Below, one piece after another: positions 54,485 through 64,000 of a stretch of 64,000 nt of DNA (within the stretch, counting starts at the first letter, position 1; each line of letters starts with the position of its first letter). A program made the position numbers and the translations under genes. The notes beneath the pieces were generated by a model. The model was not told the DNA's origin. It searched no databases and worked only from the letters and a program-made list of their open reading frames with translations. Source of the stretch: Bufo bufo (Eukaryota > Chordata > Amphibia > Anura > Bufonidae); assembly GCF_905171765.1 (NCBI RefSeq), contig NC_053392.1, positions 506,522,556 to 506,586,555 of the forward strand, written 5' to 3'.

Positions 54485-54569
54485 TTAAGCTGCAAATCCC
54501 TACAACAGGCTGGTAGTTGCATTACAACCAGTCACCACTAGGTGATGCTATAACATCACATATATAGAA

Positions 54570-54750
54570 TAGTGTTGAGCGTGAATATTCTAATCGCAAA
54601 TTTTTAACGTGAATATCGCGACTTCGAGCATTCGTGAAGATTTAGAATTTAGTGCTATATCTTCATAATAGCAAATATTCTAGATTTTTTTTTTATCACT
54701 AGATAAACCTAGAATCTTTTCTTACTTATTGTTTATAGCTTCTCTTAATC
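54570..54750. mobile_element. hAT-like repeat left end
   Basis: Starts tagtgttgagcgtgaatatt, a hAT-type terminus that is the mirror of the end at 61335-61356. The internal sequence is AT-rich. The matching right end is not next to it; insertion of the hAT at 54759 may have separated the parts. Confidence 0.4.
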
Positions 54751-55127
54751 CTTATTATTAGTGTTGATTGAGCATGCTCGGCCGAACACCAGTTAGGCTC
54801 AAGCATATCTATGCTCGGCACATGGCGATATTCGGCCGAATACCGCATGTGCTCGAACGCAATGATCGAGTCTCCTCCTCGCATGTTTCTTGGCTGCTAC
54901 GCAGCCAATAAACATGCAGGCAAGTACTGCCCTCACTGTAATGCCGTAGCCATGTTGGTTAATATAATTACAGTAATTGGCTGGTCGGAACGCGTCATCA
55001 GGTGCTATATAGCACGAGATGACGCATGTTCGGTTCAGTCTTACTCACGGAGAGCTGTGCTGAGGAAGGGACAGACAGTGTAGGGAGTGATATAGGAATA
55101 ACTTTATTAGAAAAACTTTTCAGAGAC

Positions 55128-55715
55128 CCAAAAGTTCTTTTAAGGACTATTGTGTGTGGCAGCAGCAATATATATTTTTAGCGCAACCTGCGCTAAATTG
55201 CTAAAACTTTACAGACACAAAAGTTCTTTTAAGGACTGTTGTGTGTGGCAGCAATATCTATTTTTAGTGCATCCTTCGACAGCGACATTAGCTGCACCAA
55301 ATCTCCTGTGTAAAGTGTGCGCATCTAAAAAAATATCTGTGACATCCAGTGTCCTTTTTCAGTAGACGGTGTCCGCTGTGGACAGTGACATTAGCTGGGC
55401 CACATCTCCTGTGTAAAGTGTGCGCATCCCAAAAATATCTGTGACATACAGTGTACTTTTTCAATAGACGGTGTCTGCTTCTGACATTGACATTACCAGT
55501 GCAACATCTTCAGTGTAACATGTGCGCTGAAAAAATTTATCTGTGACATGCAGTGTACTTTTCAAAAGACGGTGTCTGCTCTGACAGTGACATTTCCAGT
55601 GCCACATCTGCAGTGTGTGCGCTAAAAAAATGTATCTGTGACATACAGTGTACTTTTTTCGTAGACCCTGCGGACAGTGACATTACCAGTGGTACCTCTC
55701 CTGTATAATGTTTCC
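55128..55715. repeat. Tandem repeats upstream of the hAT transposase
   Basis: aaaagttcttttaaggact occurs twice (about 55128 and 55214), followed by four to five diverged copies of a roughly 100-bp unit with gtgtaaagtgtgcgcat, ctgtgacat(a/c)cagtgt and agacggtgtc words. Confidence 0.85.
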
Positions 55716-58700
55716 TTGATTTGGCCCTCTCCCCAAGCACGCTTGAATAGGGACAGATCTTGTGCCCTGATTACCAAACTCTTGAGCATCCACAGTCACA
55801 AGAAGATGACGGTGGGGAACGGCAATTACTGTTTAATAAGGTGGATGATGATGAGCACAGTTGCCAATAAGTCAACGGCAATTACTGTCTCAATAGGTTA
55901 ATGAAGAGTATGAGACACAGTTGTCAATCACTGAGGTTGTGGTTAGATCAACAAGTCAGGAGGATGAGCAGAATGAGGAAGTGGAAGAGGAGGTGGCTAA
56001 CGATGAAGTCACTGACCCAACCTGGGAAGGAGGATAGCCGAGCGAGGACAGCAGTACAGAGGGGGAGGGATCTGCTGCACCGCAACAGGCTGGAAGAGGC
56101 AGTGGGGTGGAAAAAGGGAGAAGGCAGACCACACCAAATAGGCCTGCAACTGTTCCACGGAGCACCCCCTTGCGGAAATCTTCCTTGCCAAGGGATAGGT
56201 GTTCCGCACTATGGCGCTTTTTTGAGGAAAGTGCGGACGACAAATGAATAGTAGTTTGCAACCTGTGCCGTACCAAAATGAGCAGACGCGTGAACACTAG
56301 CAATCTCACCACCACCAGCGTTATCCGCATCCAAGCACCATAATAAGTGCGCCGAACGCCTGGGTCCACAATCTGAGTCTGCGGGTCACACCACTGCCTC
56401 CTCATCCCCTGTGTTACGTGCTGGCCAATCCCCTGTCGAACGCGCAGGCCCGGATGCCTCCCGCCCTGAACCTGGACCTTTGCAAGCACCATCAGCGACC
56501 ATATCCACTTCCATGTCCCAGAGTACAAATGTCCTTACCCCAGGCATTTGAACGCAAGCACAAATACCTAGCCACCCATCCACAGACTATAGCACTAAAT
56601 GTGCACTTTTCCAAATTGCTGGCCCTGGAAATGTTGCCATTGATGTCGGTTGCCGTCCCACGTTACACAGTCCCTAGCCGCCACTATTTTTCAAGGTGTG
56701 CTGTGCCAGCCTACCACCAACATGTGTCCCGTAACATCACATGTGCCCTGACCAACCCAGTTACTGGGAAGGTCCACTTAACCACAGACACATGGACAAG
56801 TGCATTCAGCCAGGGATGCTACATTTCCCTGTTGGCACACTGGGTGAATGTTGTGGAGGCCGGGAGCGAGTCGTACCCTGGCATAGCACAGGTGTTACCG
56901 ACGCCAAGGATTGCGGGCCCTACGTCAATCAGGGTTTCCGCCAGCACCTACGTTAGTGGCTCCAACCCCCACTTCTCCTCCGCCTCCTCCTCCACCTCCA
57001 AATTATCTGGGTGCAGCACCAGTCAGCCATAAGTCGGTAGCTGGAAGCAGTGTACAGATGTAGCAGGGTTAACACACATGCTTTATGAGACATGTTATCT
57101 AAACTAAATGTAACTAAATGCGTTAAGCAATTACTTTTCAATGGCTTTTGTTTCACGATAACGCGATGACTTAAGAAATTTGAGTTAAATGTGTGTGTGA
57201 TATCCCTGCTACATCTGTAGCACTGCAGTGTGGAAGCGGCAACAGGCCGTGCTGAAGCTGATATGCTTAGGGGACAAACAGAACACCGCCGCAGGGCTGT
57301 GGCGGCAGGGGATAAGAGACCAGACTGAGCTGTGGCTCTCGCCACTCAACCTAGAACCAGGCATGGTTGTGTCTGATAATGGCCGTAACTTGGTAGCGGC
57401 TTTGGAGCTCGGCAAGCTCACACACATCCTATGCCTAGCCCACGTCTTAAACTTAGTGGTTCAGCAGTTTCTCAAAACCTACCCTAATTTGCCTCAGCTA
57501 CTGGTGAAGGTGCGCCGCGTGTGTGCGCATTTTCGCAAGTCATCGACAGCTTCAACCAGTCTGTCAACGCTACAGTAGAGCTTGAAATTGCCAGCTTACT
57601 GGCTGTTGTGCGACGTGAGCACGCGCTGGAACTCCACATTGCACATGTTGGCCAGGCTTTGTGAGCAGCAGAGGGCAGTAGTGGAATACTAGCTGCAACA
57701 TGGTCGTCGCCTTTCCAGTCAGCTTCCGCTATTCGCAAGCGAGAAGTGGGCATGGATGTCTGACCTCTGTGAGGTTTTAAGAAACTTTGAGGGATCAACA
57801 CAGATGGTGAGTGGCGATAACGATATTATCAGCGTTACTATCCCACTTCTGTGTCTACTCAAACGCTCGCTGCTCACAATTAAGGACGAAGCTTTCCATG
57901 TGGAAGAGGTGGAAATGGGTGAAGACATTACACATGGTGATAGCCAGAACAACCTTAGTTTGTCTTCTCAGCATGAATTGAACGATAAAGAGAAGGAGGA
58001 GCAGGAGACGATTGCCTCCGCTACAGAGTGTAGTACCCATGGAAGTTTAATTCCATCTGTTCTATGTGGGTGGGCAGAAGAGGAGAAAGGGGATAAGGAA
58101 ATTGAGAGTCATCCTCCTGATGATGACAGCGAAGTATTGCCTGGTGGTACTCTGGTACAAATGGCTGACTTCATGTTAGGATGCCTTTCCAGCGACCCGC
58201 ACATTATACGCATTTTAGACAACACGGATTACTGGTCGTTAACCTTTTTTCGACCCCCGCTACAAAGAGAACTTCTCATCTCTCATTCCCCTGGTGCAGA
58301 GGACGAACAAAACGGTGCAATATCACAAGATCCTTGTTGAAAAATTGCTCCAAAAATTTCCATCTGACATTGCTGACAGCAGAGTCCATAGTTCCTTGGG
58401 CAACCGAGGAAGGGAGACAAGGGGATTGGAACACACAGCAGTCTCAACAGAGGCAAGGCAATACTCTCCAAAGCCTGGGGCAGTTTCATGACACCCCGCC
58501 AGCACCCTTACCCTGATGCACGGCCTACTGTCACAAGGAGGGAAACATTTTGGAAGATGGTGAAGGAGTACATCCTCAATGGTCCCTCAGTGCCTTACAA
58601 CTACTGGGTGTCCAAGCTGGAAACGTGGCACGAACTGGCACTCTACGCCTTGGAGGTGCTGGCCTGCCCTGCCGCCAGTGTTTTGTCTGAGCGGGTATTT

Positions 58701-58832
58701 TGTGCTGCTGGTGGCATTATAACAGATAAGGGTATCCGCCTGTCAACTGAACATGATGACAGGTTGACTCTTATAAAAAAGAACAAGGCATGGATTGACC
58801 ATGACTTCTCAACTCCACCAGAGGAAAGCTGA
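55680..58832 (+). pseudogene. hAT transposase with BED finger, broken
   Basis: In the frame near 55905-56270 come an acidic stretch (EDEQNEEVEEEVANDEVTDP) and the BED finger start ALWRFFEESADDK, then VVCNLCRTKMSRRVNTSNL (C-x2-C). Later blocks are ERKHKYLATHPQTIALNVHF (56550), KVHLTTDTWTSAFSQGCYIS (catalytic D, 56770), VVSDNGRNLVAALELGKLTH, ILCLAHVLNLVVQQFL (57420), a region with KWAWMSDLCEVLRNFEGST, and the dimerisation end LACPAASVLSERVFCAAGGI, TDKGIRLSTEHDD (58650-58760). All hAT landmarks are present, but stops, frame shifts and a 163-bp MITE at 57055 divide them. An intact version would excise the element and make 8-bp duplications. Confidence 0.88.
57055..57217. mobile_element. TA-flanked MITE inside the hAT gene
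   Basis: TA at 57053-57054 and 57218-57219; ends read inward cagatgtagcagggttaaca and cagatgtagcagggatatca. 163 bp, non-coding, Tc1/mariner-type target. Its removal rejoins the flanking hAT sequence. Confidence 0.85.
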
Positions 58833-59023
58833 TGAACATAAAGGCACTTTAAATGTGTTGTTTATAATGTACTGAATACACTGTATTCCCATGCACCTCT
58901 TCCACCACAGACAAGGGTATATGGTTGAATCTTCCTTTTCTCATCCTCCTTTCCATCATATCAACATGCATATTTGTCACATATAATGCCCTAAAATATA
59001 TGCCCGCCCATGTAATATTTCAC
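58833..59023. other. hAT 3' untranslated part
   Basis: Follows the transposase stop (ESS then TGA at about 58830). No further coding; leads into the 41-bp array. Confidence 0.5.
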
Positions 59024-59440
59024 AGGGTCAGCTAACCTGCAGGCCCTCGCATATAATTTTTTAGAGGGTCGTCTCACCTGCAGGCCCTCACCTACAATTT
59101 TTTACAGGGTCAGCTCACCTGAAAACCCTCACTCACAATCTTTTACAGGGTCAGCTCACCTGCAGGCCCTCGCATATAATGTTTTACAGGGTCAGCTCAC
59201 CTGTAGGCCCTCGCATATAATTTTTTAGAGGGTTAGCTAACCTGCAAGCCCTTGCATATAATGTTTTATAGGGTCATCTCACCTGCAGGCTCTCGCATAT
59301 AATCTTTTTAGAAGGTCAGCTCACCAGCAGGCCCTCACCTACAATCTTTTAGAGGGTCAGCTTACCTACAGGCCCTCACATATAATTTTTTAGAGGGTCA
59401 GCTTACCAGCAGGCCATCAATCATAATTTTTCAAGGGTGT
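59024..59440. repeat. 41-bp minisatellite downstream of the hAT transposase
   Basis: About ten copies of a unit with the cores agggtcagctcacctgcagg and ccctcgcatataatttttta. Confidence 0.92.
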
Positions 59441-60042
59441 ATGATGCCCTCCTTTATCTGTAATAAAGGGTGTATTGGAGTGCCGGTTCCTTGTCATTTT
59501 TGGCAGCCCTTTCACTTAGTGCATAGGCTTTATGAGTGTAGGAGTTCCACTACCTGAACAATTGTACCACAATGTGAATGAGGCCCTCCTTTATGTGATA
59601 TATAGGTTGTATCGCAGTGCCTCTTAGTTGTAATTTTTTGCAGCACTTACACTTTATATACAAGTAAATATATAGGAAAGAATGTTTCCTAACAATTTGT
59701 TCTCTAAAATTGAATTTATCTTTAGTTTTGTGCGTATTATTGTCAGTCCGTAAAAGTGTCGTACTACTCAGACAACATCGTACCCAGCAGCAACCTGTGG
59801 GTCCAAGATGCATCCAGACATCCTCCCCATGCTGTTCCCAAACCATTTCAGTGGTGTTTCCATCAATTTCTGATCTTTTCATGTGTACCAGACACCATCC
59901 CCTCTTCAGAGCAGGGGTTGCCTGGTTTAATGCTCGGGTTCTCCCATTGACTTCTATTGTGCTCGGGTGCTCAGTAGAGTACCCGAGCATCCTGAGGTGT
60001 TTGGCCCGAGCACTTTGGTACTCGATCAACACTACTTATTAT

Positions 60043-60416
60043 ACTATCTATCATCCATACTTTTTTTTCTTTATAATTATTATTCGACCTATGATTAATA
60101 AATGTTTATTTGTAATATTTTTTTTATTTATCATTAATATTTTTTTTATAGATGCTATATTATTTTATTTAAAAAATAAATCATTACCTATGACACACAA
60201 TAAACAACATATAACAGACAATCACACAAAGGCTGTATGCCAAAAGCCGGGTATGTGCAAGCCAACAACATATCCATAAGACAGGTACAGCCAGCATACC
60301 TTACAATAACAGCCTTGTGCACTATGAAACATATAAAAGGAGAGAGCCAGCAAGCCTAAAAAGTTGCTTGATTTGAGTTGGATAGCTTGGGGGGACCTGC
60401 ACACCTAGATCATTAT
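60043..60416. other. No gene seen
   Basis: Very AT-rich with T and A runs; no supported feature. Confidence 0.5.
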
Positions 60417-60936
60417 TAGAGATAAGCAAATTTTTCTAAATTTTATTCGCCGGTAGTGATGATATTTTGTTGAATATTCGTCATTTGTTTGCGAACTCGA
60501 GAATTCGCTAATATTTTCTTGATTGTGAAAATCGGCAATATAATATTAGCGTAAAGCACGTGCAATACAGGCGTGGGTCACTTTTGGTAAATTTTCCAAG
60601 CTGCTAGAAGTTTCCTGAGACTGGAGAAAATGGTTGGCACGGCAGAACATTAAAAATGGCTTTATATGCAGATAGAGTGCTCCAATATATTCGCTATTGC
60701 GCTAATCGGCAATTAATGATGCACATATTTTGGCGCAATACGTGAAACTTCACATTTTTGTAGGTCTGACTACATATTACTGATTGTTGCACTAAGTGTT
60801 GTTGCGACATCACGGCACTATGTCTGTAGCATTTATGTATGGACAGCAGAACCTATCACACTACCTAACACACTGCACTGCAACAGCTACACTAAATCAG
60901 GATAGAACCTACACTGACTATCTGTATTATACAGTG

Positions 60937-60987
<51 letters not shown>

Positions 60988-61356
60988 TATCTATCTATAT
61001 AGCTATCTATCTAATGTAATGAGTGGAAAGCACAGAGAACAGCAATGACACTGCTGTCTCTCTCAGAACTTTAAAAAAAACCATAGAAAATGTCTGCTGG
61101 GGAGGTTCTTATATAGTAAGGGGTAGGCAACTTTCCTTTTGGTTGCTAGGGATGTTGGTAAGCTCAGACAAAGACATTGCAGCCTTCTCATTGGCCCATA
61201 AGGAAGAAGCAGGGAGGGATCATGGGTTCAGATGAAAAATAAATCTAGAATATTCGAAAATACAAATATATAACTATATTCTAAATATTCACGAATTCTC
61301 AAAGTGCCGATTTTCGCGATTAATATTCGCTATTCGAATATTCGCACCCAACACTA
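60417..61356. mobile_element. hAT-like non-autonomous repeat(s)
   Basis: Left end tagagataagcaaattt; a right-type end cgcacccaacacta stops at 61356. 60417-60770 is the inverted equivalent of 25195-25575. The outer 8-mers (atcattat, ttcgccag) do not match, so this may be two fragments rather than one element. Confidence 0.45.
60930..61010. repeat. (TA)n microsatellite with flanking (CTAT)n
   Basis: About 25 TA dinucleotides with one G interruption, then ctatctatctata words. Confidence 0.95.
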
Positions 61357-61969
61357 TTCGCCAGTTGTCGAGACTACACGACAATAAATCCACATGAACT
61401 CCGAAATGAGACACTGTACACCTCCAGGAATACCTATAAGGCCTCATGCACACGACCGTAGGTCCGTGATCCGTGACCGTTTTTTGTCCGTGGGTCTTCC
61501 TTGATTTTTGGAGGATCCACGGACATGAAAAAAAAGTCGTTTTGGTGTCCGCCTGGCCGTGCGGAGCCAAACGGATCCGTCCTGAATTACAATGCAAGTC
61601 AAAGGGGACGGATCCGTTTGACGTTGACACAATATGGTGCAATTGCAAACGGATCCGTCCCCCATTGACTTTCAATGTAAAGTCAGGAGTCCCTTTTATA
61701 CCATCGGATCAGAGTTTTCTCCAATCCGATGGTATATTTTAACTTGAAGCGTCCCCATCACCATGGGAACGCCTCTATGTTAGAATATACCATCGGATTT
61801 GAGTTAGATCGTGAAACTCAGATCCGACAGTATATTCTAACACAGAGGCGTTCCCATGGTGATGGGGACGCTTCAGGTTAGAATATACTAAAAGAACTGT
61901 GTACATGACTGCCCCCTGCTGCCTGGCAGGTGTTGAAAGGCAGCAGGGGGCAGACCCCCCCTGTATTTA

Positions 61970-62285
61970 ACTCATTGGTGGCCAGTGCGGCCCCCCTCTC
62001 TCCCTTGAATTTAACACATTGGTGGCCAGTGCGGCCGGCCCCCCCTCCCTCCCCTGTAGTTAACACATTGGTGGCCAGTGCGGCCGGCCCCCCCTCCCTC
62101 CCCTGTAGTTAACACATTGGTGGCCAGTGCGGCCGGACCCCCCTCCCTCCCCTGTAGTTAACACATTGGTGGCCAGTGTGGCCGGACCCCCCTCCTTCCT
62201 CTGTAGTTAACACATTGGTGGCCAGTGCGGCCGGCCCCCCCTCCCTCCCTGTAGTACTGTAGATTCATTGGTGGCCACTGGGCCC
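61970..62285. repeat. 49-bp minisatellite, left arm of the palindrome
   Basis: About six copies of a unit with ttaacacattggtggccagt, a gcggccggcc core and ccctccct tail. Confidence 0.9.
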
Positions 62286-62779
62286 CCCCTCCCTCCCCCT
62301 CCTAATTAAAATCTCCCCCCTATCATTGGTGGCAGCGGAGAGTACCGATCAGAGTCCCAGTTTAATTGCTGGGGCTCCGATCGGTAACCATGGCAACCAG
62401 GACGCTACTGCAGTCCTGGTTGCCATGGTTACTTAGCAATTTTCTAGAAGCATTATACTTACCTGCGATGTCTGTGACCGGCCGGGCGCTCCTCCTACTG
62501 GTAAGTGACAGGTCTGTGTGGCGCATTGCTTATAGCATAGACCTGTCACTTACCAGTAGGAGGAGCGCCCGGCCGGTCACAGACATCGCAGCTCACAGGT
62601 AAGTATAATGCTTCTAGAAATTGCTAAGTAACCATGGCAACCAGGACTGCAGTAGCGTCCTGGTTGCCATGGTTACCGATGGAGCCCCAGCAATTAAACT
62701 GGGACTCCGATCGGTACTCTCCGCTGCCACCAGTGATAAGGGGGGAGATTTTAATTAGGAGGGGGAGGGAGGGGGGCCC

Positions 62780-63050
62780 ACTGGCCACCAATGAATCTAC
62801 AGTACTACAGGGGAGGGAGGGGGGGGCCGGCCGCACTGGCCACCAATGTGTTAACTACAGGGGAGGGAGGGAGGGCGGCCGGCCGCACTGGCCACCAATA
62901 TGTTAACTACAGGGGAGGGAGGGGGGGCCCACTGGCCACCAATGTGTTAACTACAGGGGAGGGAGGGGGGCCGGCCGCACTGGCCACCAATGTGTTAACT
63001 ACAGGGGAGGGAGGGGGGGCCCACTGGCCACCAATGAATTTAAAACTGGG
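62780..63050. repeat. 49-bp minisatellite, right arm, inverted
   Basis: The complement of the left-arm unit (actggccaccaatgtgttaa, gggagggaggggg), five to six copies, placed symmetrically about the palindrome centre. Confidence 0.9.
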
Positions 63051-63658
63051 GAGGGAGGGGGTGTGCCCCCTCCTGCCTGGCAGCACCTGATCTCTTACAG
63101 GGGGCTATGATACGCACAATTAACCCCTCAGGTGCAGCACCTGAGGGGTTAATTGTGCGGATCACAGCCCCCTGTAAGAGATCGGGTGCTGCCAGGCAGC
63201 AGGGGGCAGTCATGTACACAGTTCAAAGTATATTCTAACTAGAAGCATCCCCATCACTATGGGAACACCTCTGTGTTAGAATATACTGTCGGATCTGAGT
63301 TTTCACAAAGTGAAAACTCAGCTCTGAAAAAGCTTTTATGCAGACGGATCTGCGGATCCGTCTGTGTGAAAGTAGCCTACGGCCACGGACCACGGACGTG
63401 GATGCCAATCTTGTGTGCATCCGTGTTTTTTCACGGACCCATTGACTTGAATGGGTCCGTGAACCGTTGTCCGTCAAAAAAATAGGACAGGTCATATTTT
63501 TTTGATGGACAGGAAACACGGATCACGGATGCGGCTGCAAAAAGGTGCATTCTCCGATTTTTCCACGGACCCATTGAAAGTCAATGGGTCTGCGAAAAAA
63601 TAAGGAAAACGGCACAACGGCCACGGATGCACACAGCGGTCGTGTGCATGAGGCCTAA

Positions 63659-63887
63659 TAAAAAGAAAACTTTAAACCACATTACCTGTATAGAAGAGGG
63701 GAGGGTGAGGGGGTAAGGGAAATGTTTAGGGAAAGGATTATTGCACTGTTTATATGTGTTTTATCTTTGTTTTCACTGCACATATCTGTGAAAAAGGAAT
63801 ATGACCTGTAATTTGATCCAATATGTACATTTGAATGTAAATGTGCAAATTTTATCAAAACCTAATAAAATTTATTAAAAAAAAAAA
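63659..63887 (+). mobile_element. LINE 3' end with poly-A
   Basis: A 3' untranslated-like stretch ends with AATAAA (63864-63869) and an A run at 63877-63887. It resembles L1-type 3' ends. The MITE composite to its left may have inserted within it. No target duplication could be identified. Confidence 0.5.
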
Positions 63888-63899
63888 GACTATTAAACC

Positions 63900-64000
63900 A
63901 ATAGATGGCTCTGTTCATGAGTTATGAACAGCGCCATCATTTGCATTAATAGCCTTGTCATAAGACTATGAAACCAAAGAGTCAAACAGCGCCATCTATT
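63900..64000. repeat. Short inverted repeat at the window end
   Basis: aatagatggctctgtt at 63900 and its near complement aacagcgccatctatt at 63985-64000, with gaacagcgccatc again in the middle. A possible small MITE, cut by the window end. Confidence 0.4.

Larger units (their letters stand above)
54759..60034 (+). mobile_element. hAT transposon (BED-finger type), complete ends
   Basis: The 8-bp direct repeat cttattat lies at 54751-54758 and 60035-60042. Ends read inward tagtgttgattgagcatgct and tagtgttgatcgagtaccaa. The 5.3-kb element contains a broken transposase on the plus strand (55680-58832), subterminal tandem arrays on both sides (55128-55715 and 59024-59440) and a small TA-flanked MITE. 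Confidence 0.92.
61440..63655. mobile_element. TAA-flanked MITE shell around a long palindrome
   Basis: TAA at 61437-61439 and 63656-63658; ends read inward ggcctcatgcacacgaccgt and ggcctcatgcacacgaccgc. Inside, about 61690-63310 is a palindrome centred near 62527 (loop 62519-62534). Examples of pairing: cctgtcacttaccagtagga against tcctactggtaagtgacagg; gcagtcctggttgccatggt and neighbours; cagggggcagtcatgtacac at the outer part. No long conserved coding frame. A second MITE-type end (tgtgtgaaagtagcct, 63361-63377) is also present, so the object is composite. Confidence 0.8.

Noticed and set aside
55680..58832. Domesticated ZBED-type host gene
   Set aside because: It lies between matching hAT ends with an 8-bp duplication and is broken by stops and a MITE, which fits a dead transposon.
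59024..59440. Regularly spaced repeats that might suggest a CRISPR array
   Set aside because: The 41-bp units are contiguous tandem repeats without unique spacers, inside a eukaryotic hAT transposon.
60417..61356. One complete hAT-like element
   Set aside because: Both ends look hAT-like but the flanking 8-mers do not match, so a single element could not be established.
62366..63090. Open frames of 70-99 codons on both strands
   Set aside because: They come from a palindrome and its GC-rich minisatellites, so the same frames appear mirrored.

Overview
The window looks like repeat-rich nuclear DNA of a vertebrate, most likely a frog or toad (Anura). The call rests on the mix of families: many Tc1-like DNA transposons with several catalytic spacings, L1/Tx1-type and CR1-type LINEs, BED-finger hAT elements, TTAA-flanked foldback repeats and TWA-flanked palindromic MITEs. 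The species cannot be named from the sequence alone. I find no intact host gene, no rRNA, no convincing functional tRNA and no CRISPR array. Every long open frame I can explain is transposase or reverse transcriptase, or is a translated simple or tandem repeat.

Layout, left part. 1-4.4 kb holds the end of a TTAA repeat, a CR1/L2 tail and a TAA-flanked MITE. 4.4-19.25 kb is one BED-type hAT transposon (minus strand, 8-bp target duplication still visible) broken by a Tc1 element (6.5-10.8 kb), which itself carries two TTAA elements, and by a near full-length L1 (11.2-16.8 kb, 16-bp duplication). 20.4-23.4 kb is a Tc1 copy interrupted by a second Tc1 copy of another family.

Middle part. 25.7-26.9 and 33.3-34.35 kb are two copies of one Tc1-like family with 36 residues between the second and third catalytic residues; one has a precise 171-bp deletion. 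27.25-32.14 kb is a TTAA-flanked palindromic repeat opened by two Tc1 elements, a MITE and a solo LTR. 34.4-35.9 kb is a 35-residue-spacing Tc1 family. 36.2-42.4 kb holds CR1 tails, a G-rich minisatellite and several MITEs. 43.06-44.64 kb is a Tc1 (34-residue spacing) with two nonsense codons.

Right part. 45.1-50.2 kb is a long TTAA-flanked repeat containing a hairpin satellite with a higher-order period of 353 bp and a solo LTR. 50.4-54.5 kb holds a Tc1 end, a CR1 fragment with a MITE inside, a third solo LTR, a 5'-truncated L1 and MITEs. 54.76-60.03 kb is a second BED-type hAT (plus strand, 8-bp duplication). 61.4-63.7 kb is a MITE shell enclosing a very long palindrome with mirrored minisatellites.

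These pieces do not form a pathway. What links them is history: the order of insertion can be read from which element interrupts which, and target duplications (TA, TTAA, TWA, 5 bp, 8 bp, 16 bp) fix most boundaries to the base. All identified coding regions are broken. The least damaged are the Tc1 transposases at 22007-23002 (one nonsense codon) and 28190-29211 (one frameshift).
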